From: Patiria miniata
Taxonomy: Eukaryota > Echinodermata > Asteroidea > Valvatida > Asterinidae
Assembly (NCBI RefSeq): GCF_015706575.1
Contig: NW_024037059.1
Span: 40,275,058 to 40,339,057, forward strand
DNA: 64,000 nucleotides
Reading direction: 5' to 3'
Of this stretch, positions 10,721-23,700 are shown piece after piece. The notes beneath the pieces are model-generated. The model worked only from the letters and a program-made list of their open reading frames with translations. It made no database searches and was not told where the DNA came from. The position numbers and the translations under genes were made by a program. Numbering within the stretch: the first letter of the stretch is position 1; every line of letters starts with the position of its first letter.

Positions 10721-12580
10721 TACGCGGTAGTGCGCCCCCAGCGACGATTCCGTGAAACCTGTATTCAGTCCATTGTGCATTTAAAGTGCGTACGTGCGGC
10801 CTTGAGTGCATAAGTAGGCCTGTTGATGCACCTGCTGTTGAAGTGGACTTTTCCACGTAATTATCATCGGCTAAGAATACTGCGCGTGGCTGCATTTTGG
10901 ATGTAATTTTCCTAATGGCGGCAAATATCAAAGTGTCAGTTGGAAAGAATCTCCTATCATACTGTAGTACAGCAAGAAAACGGAGCCTTTTCCTATGAAT
11001 CCAACGGTGCTTTTTTTGTGTGTTTTATTTTTTTGTGCTGAATTATCATACTGACATAAACTTAGTGAAATTAAAAAATAAATAAATGATTCAACCCAAA
11101 CTGTGCTGAATCATAAAGGAATATTTATATTTCTTCCTTTCTCTGATTTCTTTTTACATTCTAAATTGCATCTGTGTAAATATCTATCATGATGAAAAGA
11201 CCGATTGCTATAACTGCAACAATTAGCGGCGAATTGGGAATGACTGCAGTGAGCCAATATTATTGACTTTTGCTTTTAGATTTAGAAGGAAAAAAGTAGG
11301 AAAAAAAGAGAGAAACATAGCATACGGATTAATTTCCGGAAGGCATTAATTTCCGGAAGGGAACGGGTCTTCGTCTGCACCAGAATAGATTATTACTTAA
11401 ATTGACTGTTGAGTGTCGAGACGATTACATATTTTCTTTCATTTTCTTTATTTTGATGGTTGATGTTCGATCTGTCTGCCGTTAGGTGGCGTATATTTAA
11501 AATGTCAGGGCCGATCGAGCTGCCAGCTTTTCGTGGAAAGAAACTGCCGGGGTAATTAGCGGCAGAATCAGGGATCATTGCTTGATTGAGGTTGTCTCTG
11601 GTGGTGAAATTGCCAACCGAGGGCGCTATTACGCGAATAATTTTAGAGCCGCCAGTAAAGTCAGCCCGTGGGTCCAGACCAGTAAATAGACTGCCGCAGA
11701 TCTCAGTGCTAAGTACGCACACTTTCCAATATTATTAAAAATGCAACTCTCCAAGGTTTTTTTAGACACGCATTAAATTAAACCTTATTTAATCATCTTT
11801 CGTTTCCCGTTATTGTTTTGGGGTTAATGGCTTTTGGGAGAAAATTCCATCCAAAGATGATCACCCCTAAAATCAGTCCTGAAGCCCAACGCCATTTCGA
11901 AAATGGACGCCTACGCTCCATTGCAAAAAAAAGAGCCAGGAGAGCCTATATTTTTCTCCCACATTTCACAGAAATATGCTTCCACCCCCGTTTTAACAAA
12001 CCCTCATATTAATGGCCACCAAAAAGGTCTGATACGGAGAACTTGAGGGCATGCAAATCGTGATTTGGCCGGGGTAGGCCGCAGTTTGGGCCTCTTTACA
12101 GGTCTGCACCATACGCCTCCCGATCCTTTGAACAAACTAAAATCATGTAACCATGCAATATTTTTCCCACTATGAAAAAAATACAGACTTCAAATCGCAT
12201 AATGCATTTTAATTGCGCCTTTATACGCGTATTATACCCGCCCTCACCTTTAAACTTTTAAAAGTTAATCAACCTGTACGCGTAAATAGCGCCCTCAGTT
12301 CCGAGGCTCGAACCCACGGTTACCAGCCGGTTTGCGCATGCGTTTTTACGATTGGGCAACGATCAAGGCGACTGAAAAGTGGGTCAGCGGATAATCCTGT
12401 CCCGATTTTGCTCTTCTTATAAAACATTATTGATTCAAAAGCTTAATAAGAGCGAGATAAGAGCAAAGCTTGCTCCAGTCAAGATCACCCCATAGTCATG
12501 ATTGTACATTGTATAAGTCACCTAATGTACAAAGATCACTGATGTTATTTAAACTATGTCTGTGTTATCAATAACATCAG
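10721..12580. other. Intergenic, no gene seen
   Basis: No coding signal with splice context was found. A 17-bp word containing TTAATTTCCGGAAGG is directly repeated near 11328-11360. Confidence 0.45.
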
Positions 12581-12782
12581 TACATTCGAACACCTTTATA
12601 ACAAGGTCCTTGGGACTTTAGGAATTACCTTGTTATAACAGGTACCTTGTATTAACAGTAATGGGAAAACAAAGAAAAACAAAGACTTGGGACCTAAAAT
12701 TTTGCTTGTTATAAGCAGTATACCTTGTATTAACAGCGCTCTTCTTATCAGGGTTCGACTGTATTATCAGGGTTCGACTGTA
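12581..12782. mobile_element. Probable TA-type (mariner-like) MITE
   Basis: The left end TACATTCGAAC is inverted at the right end GTTCGACTGTA (10 of 11 positions). Both ends begin and end with TA, as for Tc1/mariner insertions. The interior repeats CTTGTTATAACA/CCTTGTATTAACAG words. The right end carries a 19-bp tandem duplication (TATCAGGGTTCGACTGTAT at about 12746 and 12765). Confidence 0.6.
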
Positions 12783-14718
12783 TTAAGATTAGATATCTGT
12801 CCTTTCGTCCTTTCCAAACAGATTGTGTTCTTTTCAGGTATTGTCCTTGAAAGCTGGAACATTCGACTTTTTTTCCAATTTTGCCAAACGCCTCAATTCC
12901 ATTTTGCTATCTTCGAGACTTTCGATGTTACTGTTAGCTACATCTTAGTGAGAACATTCGGTATATAGACAGTGCTGCTGACATGCGATTTTTTTTTAAA
13001 TCGTGACACGAGGGTTAATATAATTGGGTATAAGTTCGTCCTACATTCTTCCCCACGCCCCTCCCCAAAAAGGGTGAACTGTTGCTGTCCCTGATGGCTG
13101 CGTCCATTTTGTATGATTATCGTCCGTTCGGTACTCGTATTACATGGGACCACAATTTTAATTTTTCTATGAAAAATCCCTTCTTCTTCCCCCACCTTCT
13201 TTTTCTGGCGACAAAGAACCATCCAGGCAGAATTGTCGCTGTTTGCCTAAATTTCAACCCAGGGTCCAAACCCAATTCTTGCTACTATTGGGCAGAAACG
13301 AAAATAACAGTGTTCGAGTTGTGGGGAAAAAACGAGCGATAGCTGTGGCGAGTAAATGCAAATAGAACAGCACTGATTGCGCTTTACGTAACATTCAGAT
13401 GAAGTTATCTACAATTATTGTTTGTCGAGAATAAGATATACTGGGGGTTTAAATGGAGGTTTGGGACAAGGCCATCATAATGTGTCCTAATAACTGACTC
13501 CATCCTATAAAGCATCATATCCTTATATTCCAATCCCAAGGCCCAAAGTAGGTCTAACGGCAAAAGCATTCCTTTACTAGAGGCTCTACCGTCACGAGTG
13601 CAAAATTACATCTGTGTCGAGATTACCAACGAGATTTAACCTTCTCTGCCATAGATCTCCGGAACGCATGCAGTAATAAATACCAGTAATAAATCGTAAA
13701 AGAAGTATGCATCGCTGGTAATTGACGGCTTTGTTATACGTCAATATATGATTTTATCAATAGTGAAAAAAATGATCTGTAAAGTTTTGTGAAAAGCGAC
13801 GACACCATTACTCGAGGAGTCGATGCCTCAGAAAAAAAGTACAACCTTTTTATTCCTGTCGCACACATACTCTTTTCTCCCCAAAAAAACCTTGAGAACT
13901 GTCGGCTATGAGACTTGCACGACAATATTTGCGACATTAATACCAGAGTAACTTAGCTTAACATTTGATCAAATCAAGTAAAATGGGATATTACTAATGC
14001 TGCGAACAATGTATAACAGCGCTACGAAATATATTATACCAAAATGCGTACTCACTGCGCACGCTCAGTTGTATCAAGATTAGAAAAGGTAAATAAAAAG
14101 GCCAAACAGTTATAATTTCTCTAATCTGAGGTAAATCGGTGGCCGGTGCTAGGCAACGGAGACATTTATCAACGACAAATAAAACAGACAGGGCCTCGCG
14201 ATCAAATACCGTAAGGGGGAGGGGGGACAATTACTTTATTTTCGCTGTCTATATCGGCCTTATCGTCCATCTATCGGTAACAATTTAAACACCGGTGCTG
14301 ATTTACCTTAAGCTGAAAAAAATCATGGTGTTGACTTACAAAGCCTCACATTATCAGGAGGTAAAACCATGAGCTAGTGTTGTCTGGTTTTATCGCTGCC
14401 GTCAACTCCACTTCACATCCAGTAGTCTTGAACTATTCTCACTTTTTTCCCTGATTAATTTGGCACTTGGAAATAAAATTGGACGCTTAAAGGGAAAAAC
14501 AACTGACGGTGACATTTCCTTGGATCGATTGGCTTCTCTCGTCCTGAGGAGAGCGAAATATGTCTATAGCGTCGGAAAAGCCGCGCCTTATCTTGCCAAG
14601 TTGCGAAGCCATACGCGCTGTATACGATATTGCGCCAAGTGCTGAGTTTCAAAGCTAGGTTGCCTATTGCGCTGCCATAGCACGTCGTTTTTGGTAACTT
14701 CGTCATCAAAGGCTCACA
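12783..14718. other. Intergenic upstream of the lectin receptor gene
   Basis: No gene found on either strand. The promoter and 5' UTR of the plus-strand receptor should lie toward the right end, but no clear TATA element stands out. Confidence 0.4.
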
Positions 14719-17700
14719 ATGGATGGATGCATCCACCGCCAGTTTCTCGCCGTGTTTCTCTTCTTCGCACTGATTGCTGCAACTCAAGGTAAGTTGGAAC
14801 ATTGTTTTAGAAACCACCAGCTTTATGCAATTATTTATAAATGCTTGCCACAGCAATGACATAACTAAAGCATACATAGGCCTATTGCAGGGGGCCGGGG
14901 GAGTTAGAAGGCTATTTTTTTTAAAGGGGCATTCTATGGCTTTTTAATACAGAGCTCTTTTATGCCTTCCCCAAATTTGAAGGGGAGGGGCGGGGCTAAG
15001 TCCTCATGCGAGGGCACATACCCCAATCCCGATCCACCTGTGCCATTGTCACAAGCTACTTAAGTCGTATTAACTGGTTGTGTTAGTGGTAACGAGTGCG
15101 GATTGATTTATTAGTGTCTCCTTTCAATTGAGAATGGATTTTATACCAAAAAGATTTCTGTTTATACTGTCTTTAATTTTCCGGTTTTCTGCTTCGAAAA
15201 CTCTACTAATCATCCCTCTTTAATAATATGTGTTCCTTCCAAGCAGCGGTGCCATGTAACTCCACCGAGTCCTTCGCCGATGTGAGTTGCAGCACGACCC
15301 AGACCAACGGCTTGGAGTACGTGGTCTGTGAGTGCTTGCCGGGCTACGAGCTTCAGGGACCCGCGTCAGTAGCTGTCTGCGTGGAAACGGGCCAGGGCTG
15401 GGGCGAGACAACTCCAAACTGCACAGGTACATCGGGTTTTTTTTCACACCTCGTGTTTATAGTTACGGAATAAGTGCTTCACAAAGTTCGAAATATTTGC
15501 GGCCTTATGGTAACTCGGTTCTCACATGATAGACTGGTTTCCACTCCCTATCAGAACCAGGAACCACTCCATTTGCAGGGCGGATCCGGATCTGTGTGTG
15601 CGCAAAAGCAAACTAATTTTTATCCAGAGGATACAGACGTCTAAAATAGACAAAATATTAACTCTCAGTGCTGCTACTTTAGACGTAACCCTGGCTGTGT
15701 AAGTCTCGTCATTAGAACACTTTTGTGTCAAGGTATGCAATTACATAGGATAAAAATAAGTGAAAGCAGTGCTCACCAAGAATATTTGGGCTGAATTTTC
15801 GGCCTGACTAGGTCTTCATCAGAGCCAGGAGCTTCATCTAGTCGGGCCGAAAATTCTGCTCCAATATTCCTGGTGAGCACTGCTTGAAAATAGTTTCATC
15901 CTAAACAAGTTATCTCAGGTGCTACGCAGTTCTGCTTCATTGTGTAAGGTGTGCAATCAACAGATTCACTTTTTGATGCATTTTCTTTCTTTTTTCTTGT
16001 AGCAATCCAGTGTTCATCGCCCGAGGCGCCCTCTGGCGGCTTCATTAGCCCCGTTCAGAATAGCTACGTCATGGGGGAGACCGTCACGTACTCGTGCCGG
16101 GAAGGATTTGAAGAAAAGGGCGATTATTCGCGGGAATGCCAAGCTGGTGGGACATGGTCGGGAACAGGCTTCAGCTGCCTTCGTGAGTAGTAGTCTAAAA
16201 TTTTGTTTTTCCTTTGGAACAAACAGAACCCTTCGCGTCGCCACTTATTGAAAATGTCCATACGCTCCCCGTGTTGATAATTGTTTTGGTAGAACAAGAG
16301 GAATAGAGTTTACGAATTTTATTTCAAAGGCAGGGTATCATTGTCGATTTAATCTAAGATGGGGTGAAAACACTATATTAAACGAGAAATTTACCGCTGA
16401 TAATCAGTGGTGTAACTGGGGGACACTGCCCCCCCCCCCTAGAAACCTTGTAGCCCCATGTGCTACCCCAGGGTTCGGGAGAATGCAAAAATGAGTTGTA
16501 TTAAAAACCCATTGAACGCCCCTCCAGAAAATATATGCTCCATCCCTCTTAATTGCTCTCCCTAAAAATTGGACCCAAAGTACGTCACCTAGGCCTATGC
16601 TGACAGATTCCATCCAACTTAGTGTGCAACGGCATTATGATTGGCATGTGATGATGTACAGTGTATTATCATTTTCTCTTCATGTCGCGAAATCAGCCTG
16701 CCCGTCCGGTGGTCATCGTTATAACACGGATAGTTGCTTCATCCCAGTGAACAATGGTATTAAATGGAGTCAAGCTAAATTGGGTTGTGAAGCGAATGGC
16801 TGGTCGCTGGCCAAGGTCGACAACATCGAAGAGCAGACGTTCCTAGTCGACACTGTGAAAGAACGCAGGGAACACTGGATTGGCGGCAAAGAGGACAGGA
16901 ATTGGGTTTGGCAGGAAAGTGAGTACATGTCTTTTTTTCTGGAAAACGTGTTATTGTTTTGTTTTTTCGCATGAAAACTTAGAGGTTACTACCGAAATTG
17001 GAGAAGCGTCAGATTCCGAAAGCTACCTCACCACATGGACACTATTTGTCCAGGTCCTAGAGGGCCGGCCTGGTTGGCACCTATCTCAACTGACTGACTT
17101 TAATGACTGCCACCCCAGTGTGCCATGGTGACCTTTGACCCCAGTTTGGTTATCTGACATGTTGGGGCTGGGCTACTGATACGTTTGACGAAGTTTGGTT
17201 GAAATCGGTCAAAATATGTAGGAGCAATAGACAATGTCAACGTTTGTTATTAACTAAGGCCAAAAAAGTCTCCGGTTTCTGGTATGGAGCTTGCCCAAAA
17301 AGTGGTGCGGCGACGGGCTTTCTCTTTTGTTACCTGTTTTTTTTTGCTTCAAATGTCGGCTGATGACTGCAAATGGTGCCCGACTAAACTTAGTGCAAAT
17401 AATTATATGGGAGTCCAGAGAGTCCACATAAAGCTTATTCTCGATCTTAACCCCATCTAAAACACGTTGAAATTGTGCAGCAGCAGGATTCCAGTCGAAC
17501 CAGTGAGTTTGGCGGTTTTGAGACATCATCTTTTATTGAAAAAAAATCACTTTTTCATTTTGCCGACGCGCATGGCTACCGGCGACGCGTGCGCATACCA
17601 GAAACCGGAGACTTTTTTTTTGGCCTAAGGACTATAAAATGATGATTTTTTTTTAGCTGTTATCCCGGAGCTAAATATGCAGATTGTAGATTCGCATACA

Positions 17701-20700
17701 ATTGCCTATCCATGTATACAATGTGTACCTTCATCTGTCCTGTTTACCGCGATGTGATAACCGTCAAATGTGCAAATGTGCAGTTTGGTTCATTATTTTG
17801 TTGAGACGTTACTGGTTCAAATACGCAGGTCAGACACCGATTGAGTACTTACCCTGGGCTGAGGGAGAACCGAACGACCTCGACTCGGAGGACTGTATTC
17901 ATCTAAGCGCCTTGCCTGGACACAAAGATTACAGGTGGAATGACAACGGGTGTGATAATCAAGAGGACGGTGACATACCATTCTACGCAATATGTCAGTA
18001 TGGTAAGTGATTCCCGTCTGGTAAAAATCATAGTTGTAGTCAATCATTCGCAATCAATAGTCAATCAAAGGGGTTCACAAGGGGTTCACAATAGTCGATC
18101 GCAAGTCAATCACAAGTCAATCACAAGTTCAAAACACGTAAATCGTAAGTCAATCTCTTATCAATGTCAAGTACATCATAACTCAGTCACAAGTCGATCC
18201 CATGTCCGTTGCAACTCAGCCAGAAGTTAATCACTGGCAAATTACGAGTGATCACAGCTCGGTCGCGAGTTTATCACTTGCCAACCTGAAATTAATCACA
18301 GGTCCATCACTTGTTACTCACAAGTCAATCACAAGTCAATTATTCGCCAATCACAAATATATCATAATCAATCGCATGTCAAAATGTGACAATTTTATCA
18401 ACCCTCTTTATTTTTGTCTATTCCTCCATGGTCTTACAGAGTTACACTGTCCCAACAACACGCTTCCAGACGACTATAAGATTTATAAAGGGCAGTGCTT
18501 GCAGTTCAATCAAACTCAGCAAAACTGGAATACTGCCAAAGACACTTGCGCGTACACAGGTGGTTGGCTGGTGGAGATACTGGACCAGGAGATGCAGGAG
18601 TTTCTCAATGAAACCATAACCACCGAATTCAGCACCACACTTGCGCACTGGTGGATAGGCGGGAAGGCCAATGGATCTCGAGTGTGGAGGTGGACGGACG
18701 GTGAGTCTTTAGTAGACACAGCGATTACAACAATAAACAGCTATATTCCAAGTGTAATGGCCCCTGAACGTGGATATCAAAACAATCTGCCACAAACTTG
18801 CCAATAGGCATTTATTAAATTGAATTTTGGTCCTTCAGCGACGCTATTTTCTTAGCACAGAGAATATAACACGTTGGTTGAAGCCAACTTAAGTTGAATC
18901 TGAATGTAAAAGGTCGTAACAATGTAACCTTGGATAATCGTCTGTAGTTTATGCTTGTATTCCCAAAATGACGTTGCAGTGCCCTCATTATGTCAATGTA
19001 ATGGACCGATCCAGTAAGCACCGCCCCATGATGTTTTTACCAATCATAGCCGTGATTTATGTCCGACGTGCGTGCACGCGCGTATGATGCGCGCGGCAGG
19101 AAAATGTAGGGCGGCTTTGGAGAGGAGCACGTGTTAATTTGCCCGGTGCGCAGTGGGCGGGGCTTACTGGATCTGTCCATTATGACCCAATACTATTGCC
19201 CCTCCCTCTTGAAGTGACGACAGTCACTTTACCTGACAAAATAAACCGCCGCCCGTATACCTACCCAACAAATCCCTGCCCAGTTTACCATAATTCCCGT
19301 TAAGGTGATCGTATATTTTTCTTTGAATTTCTCGCGTTAAGTCGAACCTCCCATAAGCACATGTAGCCCTCTTTACCCTACCATCATGAAGATTCTTTAA
19401 AACCAGGTCTCCTGGATAATGTTACTATCAGCTCTTAGTTTCTGGTATTAAAAGTAACAGTTACTACAGTCATTACACGTGAAATAATCATTATTTCTTT
19501 TTTGTTTAAAAATAGGTGAATTGGTAACTGACACGTTTTGGGCTACTGACCAGTCTAATAACTGGGATCCTGACAAGGAAAAGTGTATTCAGATCAATCT
19601 GAATAATCCTCGAGAATTGAGCAGCTGGCAACGCGTACCTTGCGATGAACAGAGACATTACATCTGTCGTACGGGTAGGATCATGTTTTTTTCCCGCACA
19701 GATTCACATGACCAATATATCTATCTAGGACATGTACATTGTATGATTTGATCTTAGGTTGCAATTTCACCAATTTTAATGTCATCTCTTTGGCAAATGT
19801 GTCTTGTCATATTGCCGGCTCTGTGACGGTTGGAGGTTTTCACAAGGTTGGCTCAATTCAGTGTCGTCACAATACTGGTTCACTGTCGTCACGCTGCCGA
19901 TTCATTGTCGTCACATTGCCGACTCGTAGGCCTATAGTTTATGTAGAATGCCAGGGTCCAGTGGTTACGGTGTTTGACTCGTATACGATGGTGCGTGGGT
20001 TCGAACCCTGCCAGGAACGTGGTGTTTGTGCCCTTGGGCAAGACACTTAACTACAATTACCTCTCTCCAGAATGTGGCCTGATGAATGGGCGAATAACTG
20101 TAGAGCGCTTTGATATTGTTGATGCGATGGAAAAGCGCAACTTAAGCATTACAATTTATTCATTTTGTTTTTATTGATTCAGTGCCGTCAAAATGCCGGT
20201 CCGGTCTCGTCGCATTGCCTGCCCTACTTCGTCACATTGCCGTTCAATATCTCGATTTGTTTGTTGGTCACTATAATTACCATTTTGTGTACGATGATTC
20301 CATTTTCAGAAAAAAATGTACTGCCGATCTTCTCTTTGGATAGTTAGATTACTTTTAAAACAACAGACACTGTAGAAAAAGGCCATATTTCCTGACTGCT
20401 ATTATCTCTCCTTAAAAATATTTTCAGATGCACTAAATATAACAACTTGTGGAGACCCAGGCGTGCCACTGCACGGCGTGCGTTCTGGGATCGATGTAGG
20501 TGGCAGTTTCAACACCAGTGACGTGGTTCAATTTACGTGCGATGAGGGATATGAGCTCCTAGGCTCCGTGTCCAGGGAATGTCTGTCGAATGGGTCCTGG
20601 AGTGGCCAGGAAACGACGTGCAACAGTAAGCAAGCTCAACGGCACAATTATTTTTTGTTGTTTAAAGATTGAGGCTAAACGGTCTTTTCAGATAAATGGT

Positions 20701-23700
20701 TCATTAAATGTACTTACATGTACATGTATAGTCACGTGTTTTCTCCATGACTTTAAAATAAAGGCTCGCACAAAATGACTGCAGCAATTTAGTTTGGCCT
20801 AATGCCAAACCGAATTAACCAATATCTTTCGTTTACTTCTCATTTACGTGATGTGGAACTGTTTATTTTCTGTCCGATCAGTCATCTCGTGCGGCGAACC
20901 AACGGCGTTAGCGAACGGTAACGTCACCGTGCTCTCGCACGAGTACCGAGGCGTCGCCGTCTTGTCCTGCGCGGAAGGATATCAGATGGAGGGTGAGCCG
21001 GTCATTGTGTGCTCAAGCAACGGAACTTGGACTTCTCTTAACTTCACGTGCATCGGTGAGTCCTGCGCCGTGCCCTTCGGAAATCCAGCAACCCCTCCCT
21101 CTTTCCCCACAGCTATTTCAAAGAGAGGACTTTTTGTGCAATTAAATGGGACCAACTGAAGGAATTAAATATTTCGTTAGCACTCTCTTATAGAACAATC
21201 GCATATTGCACCGTTTGTTCTTTGGTATGGTGGCGCCCTTTGTACAACTCCTGATTAAATCCCCGTCATCTGATTGGTGGGTCGATACTGAATTATTCAT
21301 CCCAACCCACGGCCCGGCCGCACCGCAAAAATAGAAGTTCTATTCCACGGTAAATAGAAGTTCTATTGCACGGTCACACTATTGGTGGCTCTGACCAATC
21401 AGATGACAAGGATTTATTCAGGTGTTGTATAAAATAAATAATGAATGTTTCACATTCGTGCAGTGGAAAGAATCATTTCCTTTGGTGACAGATGGAATGT
21501 TCCATTCGCCTCGTGGAATGGAACAGCCCATCTGTCACCTCATTAAGTTATTTTACCATTGCATTCATAAACATTCATTATTTGTATATGTTTTTTTACC
21601 CAATGGAGACGACTCTCTTGGTGATTTTTTTATCTCGATAACGGAGGGACTTCTTATTTACAACATTAGATTTTGTGGTTGATTTTGTACGTCAATCTAT
21701 TTTGAACTGCAGTGTAGCTCTTGATAATATGATTCGTTTGAAAGTATTGACGTTTACTGTTAGCAGTTTAATGTGGGCAAAATGATATCAGAAAGATAAT
21801 TAACTGTTTGTCTTGCCTGTTGGTATGACGTCACAGGTATATCATTAACGGTTATTCATGCCCCTCTTTCTTCCCCAGAAATGGTAGAAATTACCTCTGA
21901 ATATCTAACGACTCCAAGTGACGTCACCACCGACATTGCTTCTACATCCACTCAGCCTGTTACCACTCAGACGACGACATCGGCAGGGTTTACTACTCCT
22001 CAGCTAACAACAAAAGTAGACGATTCAGACACTGCTACAACACCAGAGAGTGCTGGCGCAACAACTCTAGGGGCATCGACTTTGTCAACAACTAAACTGT
22101 CTCAAAATCCAACAACCCAAAATATTGCCACGACAATTCTTACAACGTTTACAAACCCTGTATCCACACAATCCACTACAATTCCACAAGCTCGATCAAC
22201 ATCTGCAGAGTCGACTACAATGAGTCCACCACAAGCTACGTCACTGCCCTCGTCCACAGACCTCGCTGGTTTCACCACACTTAGTGGATCATCAACACCT
22301 GAACTACTACAGACAACACCACCCGTAAAGTCCACGTTCTCCACAACTCTACAACAAGCTACTTCTCTGCCTTCATCAACAGAACGCATTGCTGATTCCA
22401 CCACACGTAGGGGATCAACAGCACGTGAACAAGAGACAGCAGCACCTGTGGAGTCCACAACTCCACTTTCCACAACTCTTCCACAAGCTACGTCTCTGCC
22501 CTCATCAACAGAACAAATCGCCGATCCCACCACACCTAGTGGATCAGTGGCGACCGGGAAAATATCAACCACGTCTGTGCCCACTTCTCGGACAACGAAT
22601 GGAATCAGTTCGACATCAGTGGATGCTACGACGGTGGTTTCTACAGATGCTGGTGAATATAAAGTCATGGAAAAATTATTACTTGAGTTGTTGATTGTAA
22701 CACCCAAAGAAAATCACAATGTACAACAAACACGTGTTCCAAATAAATGCCAAAATGTCAGAAGTCACATGAAAACCGAATTTGACTATTAACCTATAGG
22801 ATTGGTTTTTTTCATATTGTGAAACAAAATGAAATAAGGATTGATTTGTTTAACTTTCTTTCAGGTGAGGGAAATAGTGGAAGTGTCATGGGGTCCTCCG
22901 AATTGCTAATAATCAGTAAGTACTGATAGACAAAACCCTAAGGGGCATTAATGACTTTTAAAAGTGTTCAACATCACTTTATTTTGCGTACTTCTCCGAG
23001 GAATGCGAAAGCGTATAGAATATCGGAAGAATTTGAATTGGAATTTGAAAATGGTTCATTTTCATTCAACAGTAGCAGCCAAAAGCTGAATTGCGGTCAA
23101 ATCAATAAAACATGAAAAAGTTGCACATACTGAACAATAAAAAGAGAGGACATTACAATGATATTAAAAAAACGAATGGTACGATGAACAATTACGTGTA
23201 TTGGAGATAAACTTGACCAGAACTAGAGTTGTTTCTAAAATTAAAAAACATTAATCATATATGAGCGATCCCCGTACGTGAGCAAGATCCCTCTAAAAAA
23301 ATCGACACGCAACAATTATTACAACTTTGATTTTGTCAAAATATTATGCTCAATCCGGAATAGCCAATAAAAGCTAGGTGATGGATCGGATTGAATTTAC
23401 TCAAGTCAACTTAGAATTTGAAGACTGATAAAAACATGTCTTTTCGACCATTTATGTTTTCAGTTATCGTTAGCTGCGTGTTGGGTCTTATTCTGTTGAT
23501 TGTGCTCCTGATATCAATCTGCTGGTGTTACTCGTGCAGAAAGGATCAAAGGTACGTAAGTGTCGTTTTTTTTCTTTAAAAGAAAAGCTCGTCTGCAATG
23601 TTTATCCCAATTATTAATGAATTTCGTCCAACGGTTTTATTTATCAGGAAATATGATTGAGCACCTCGAGTGTGCACAGCCATGGTTTCGTACAGAATAG

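Noticed and set aside
18018..18385. CRISPR-like or coding repeat array
   Set aside because: Units are contiguous and degenerate with no constant repeat/unique spacer pattern, and the DNA is eukaryotic intron.
22102..22707. 201-codon minus-strand open frame
   Set aside because: It is the antisense of the Ser/Thr-rich stalk exon, whose ACA/ACT/TCA codon bias removes stops from the opposite strand.
22653..22792. Continuation of the stalk exon to a stop at 22790-22792
   Set aside because: A GTGAAT donor at 22653 and phase-correct exons at 22865 and 23464 carry the frame into a transmembrane helix. The read-through would give a secreted form, which is possible but unsupported.
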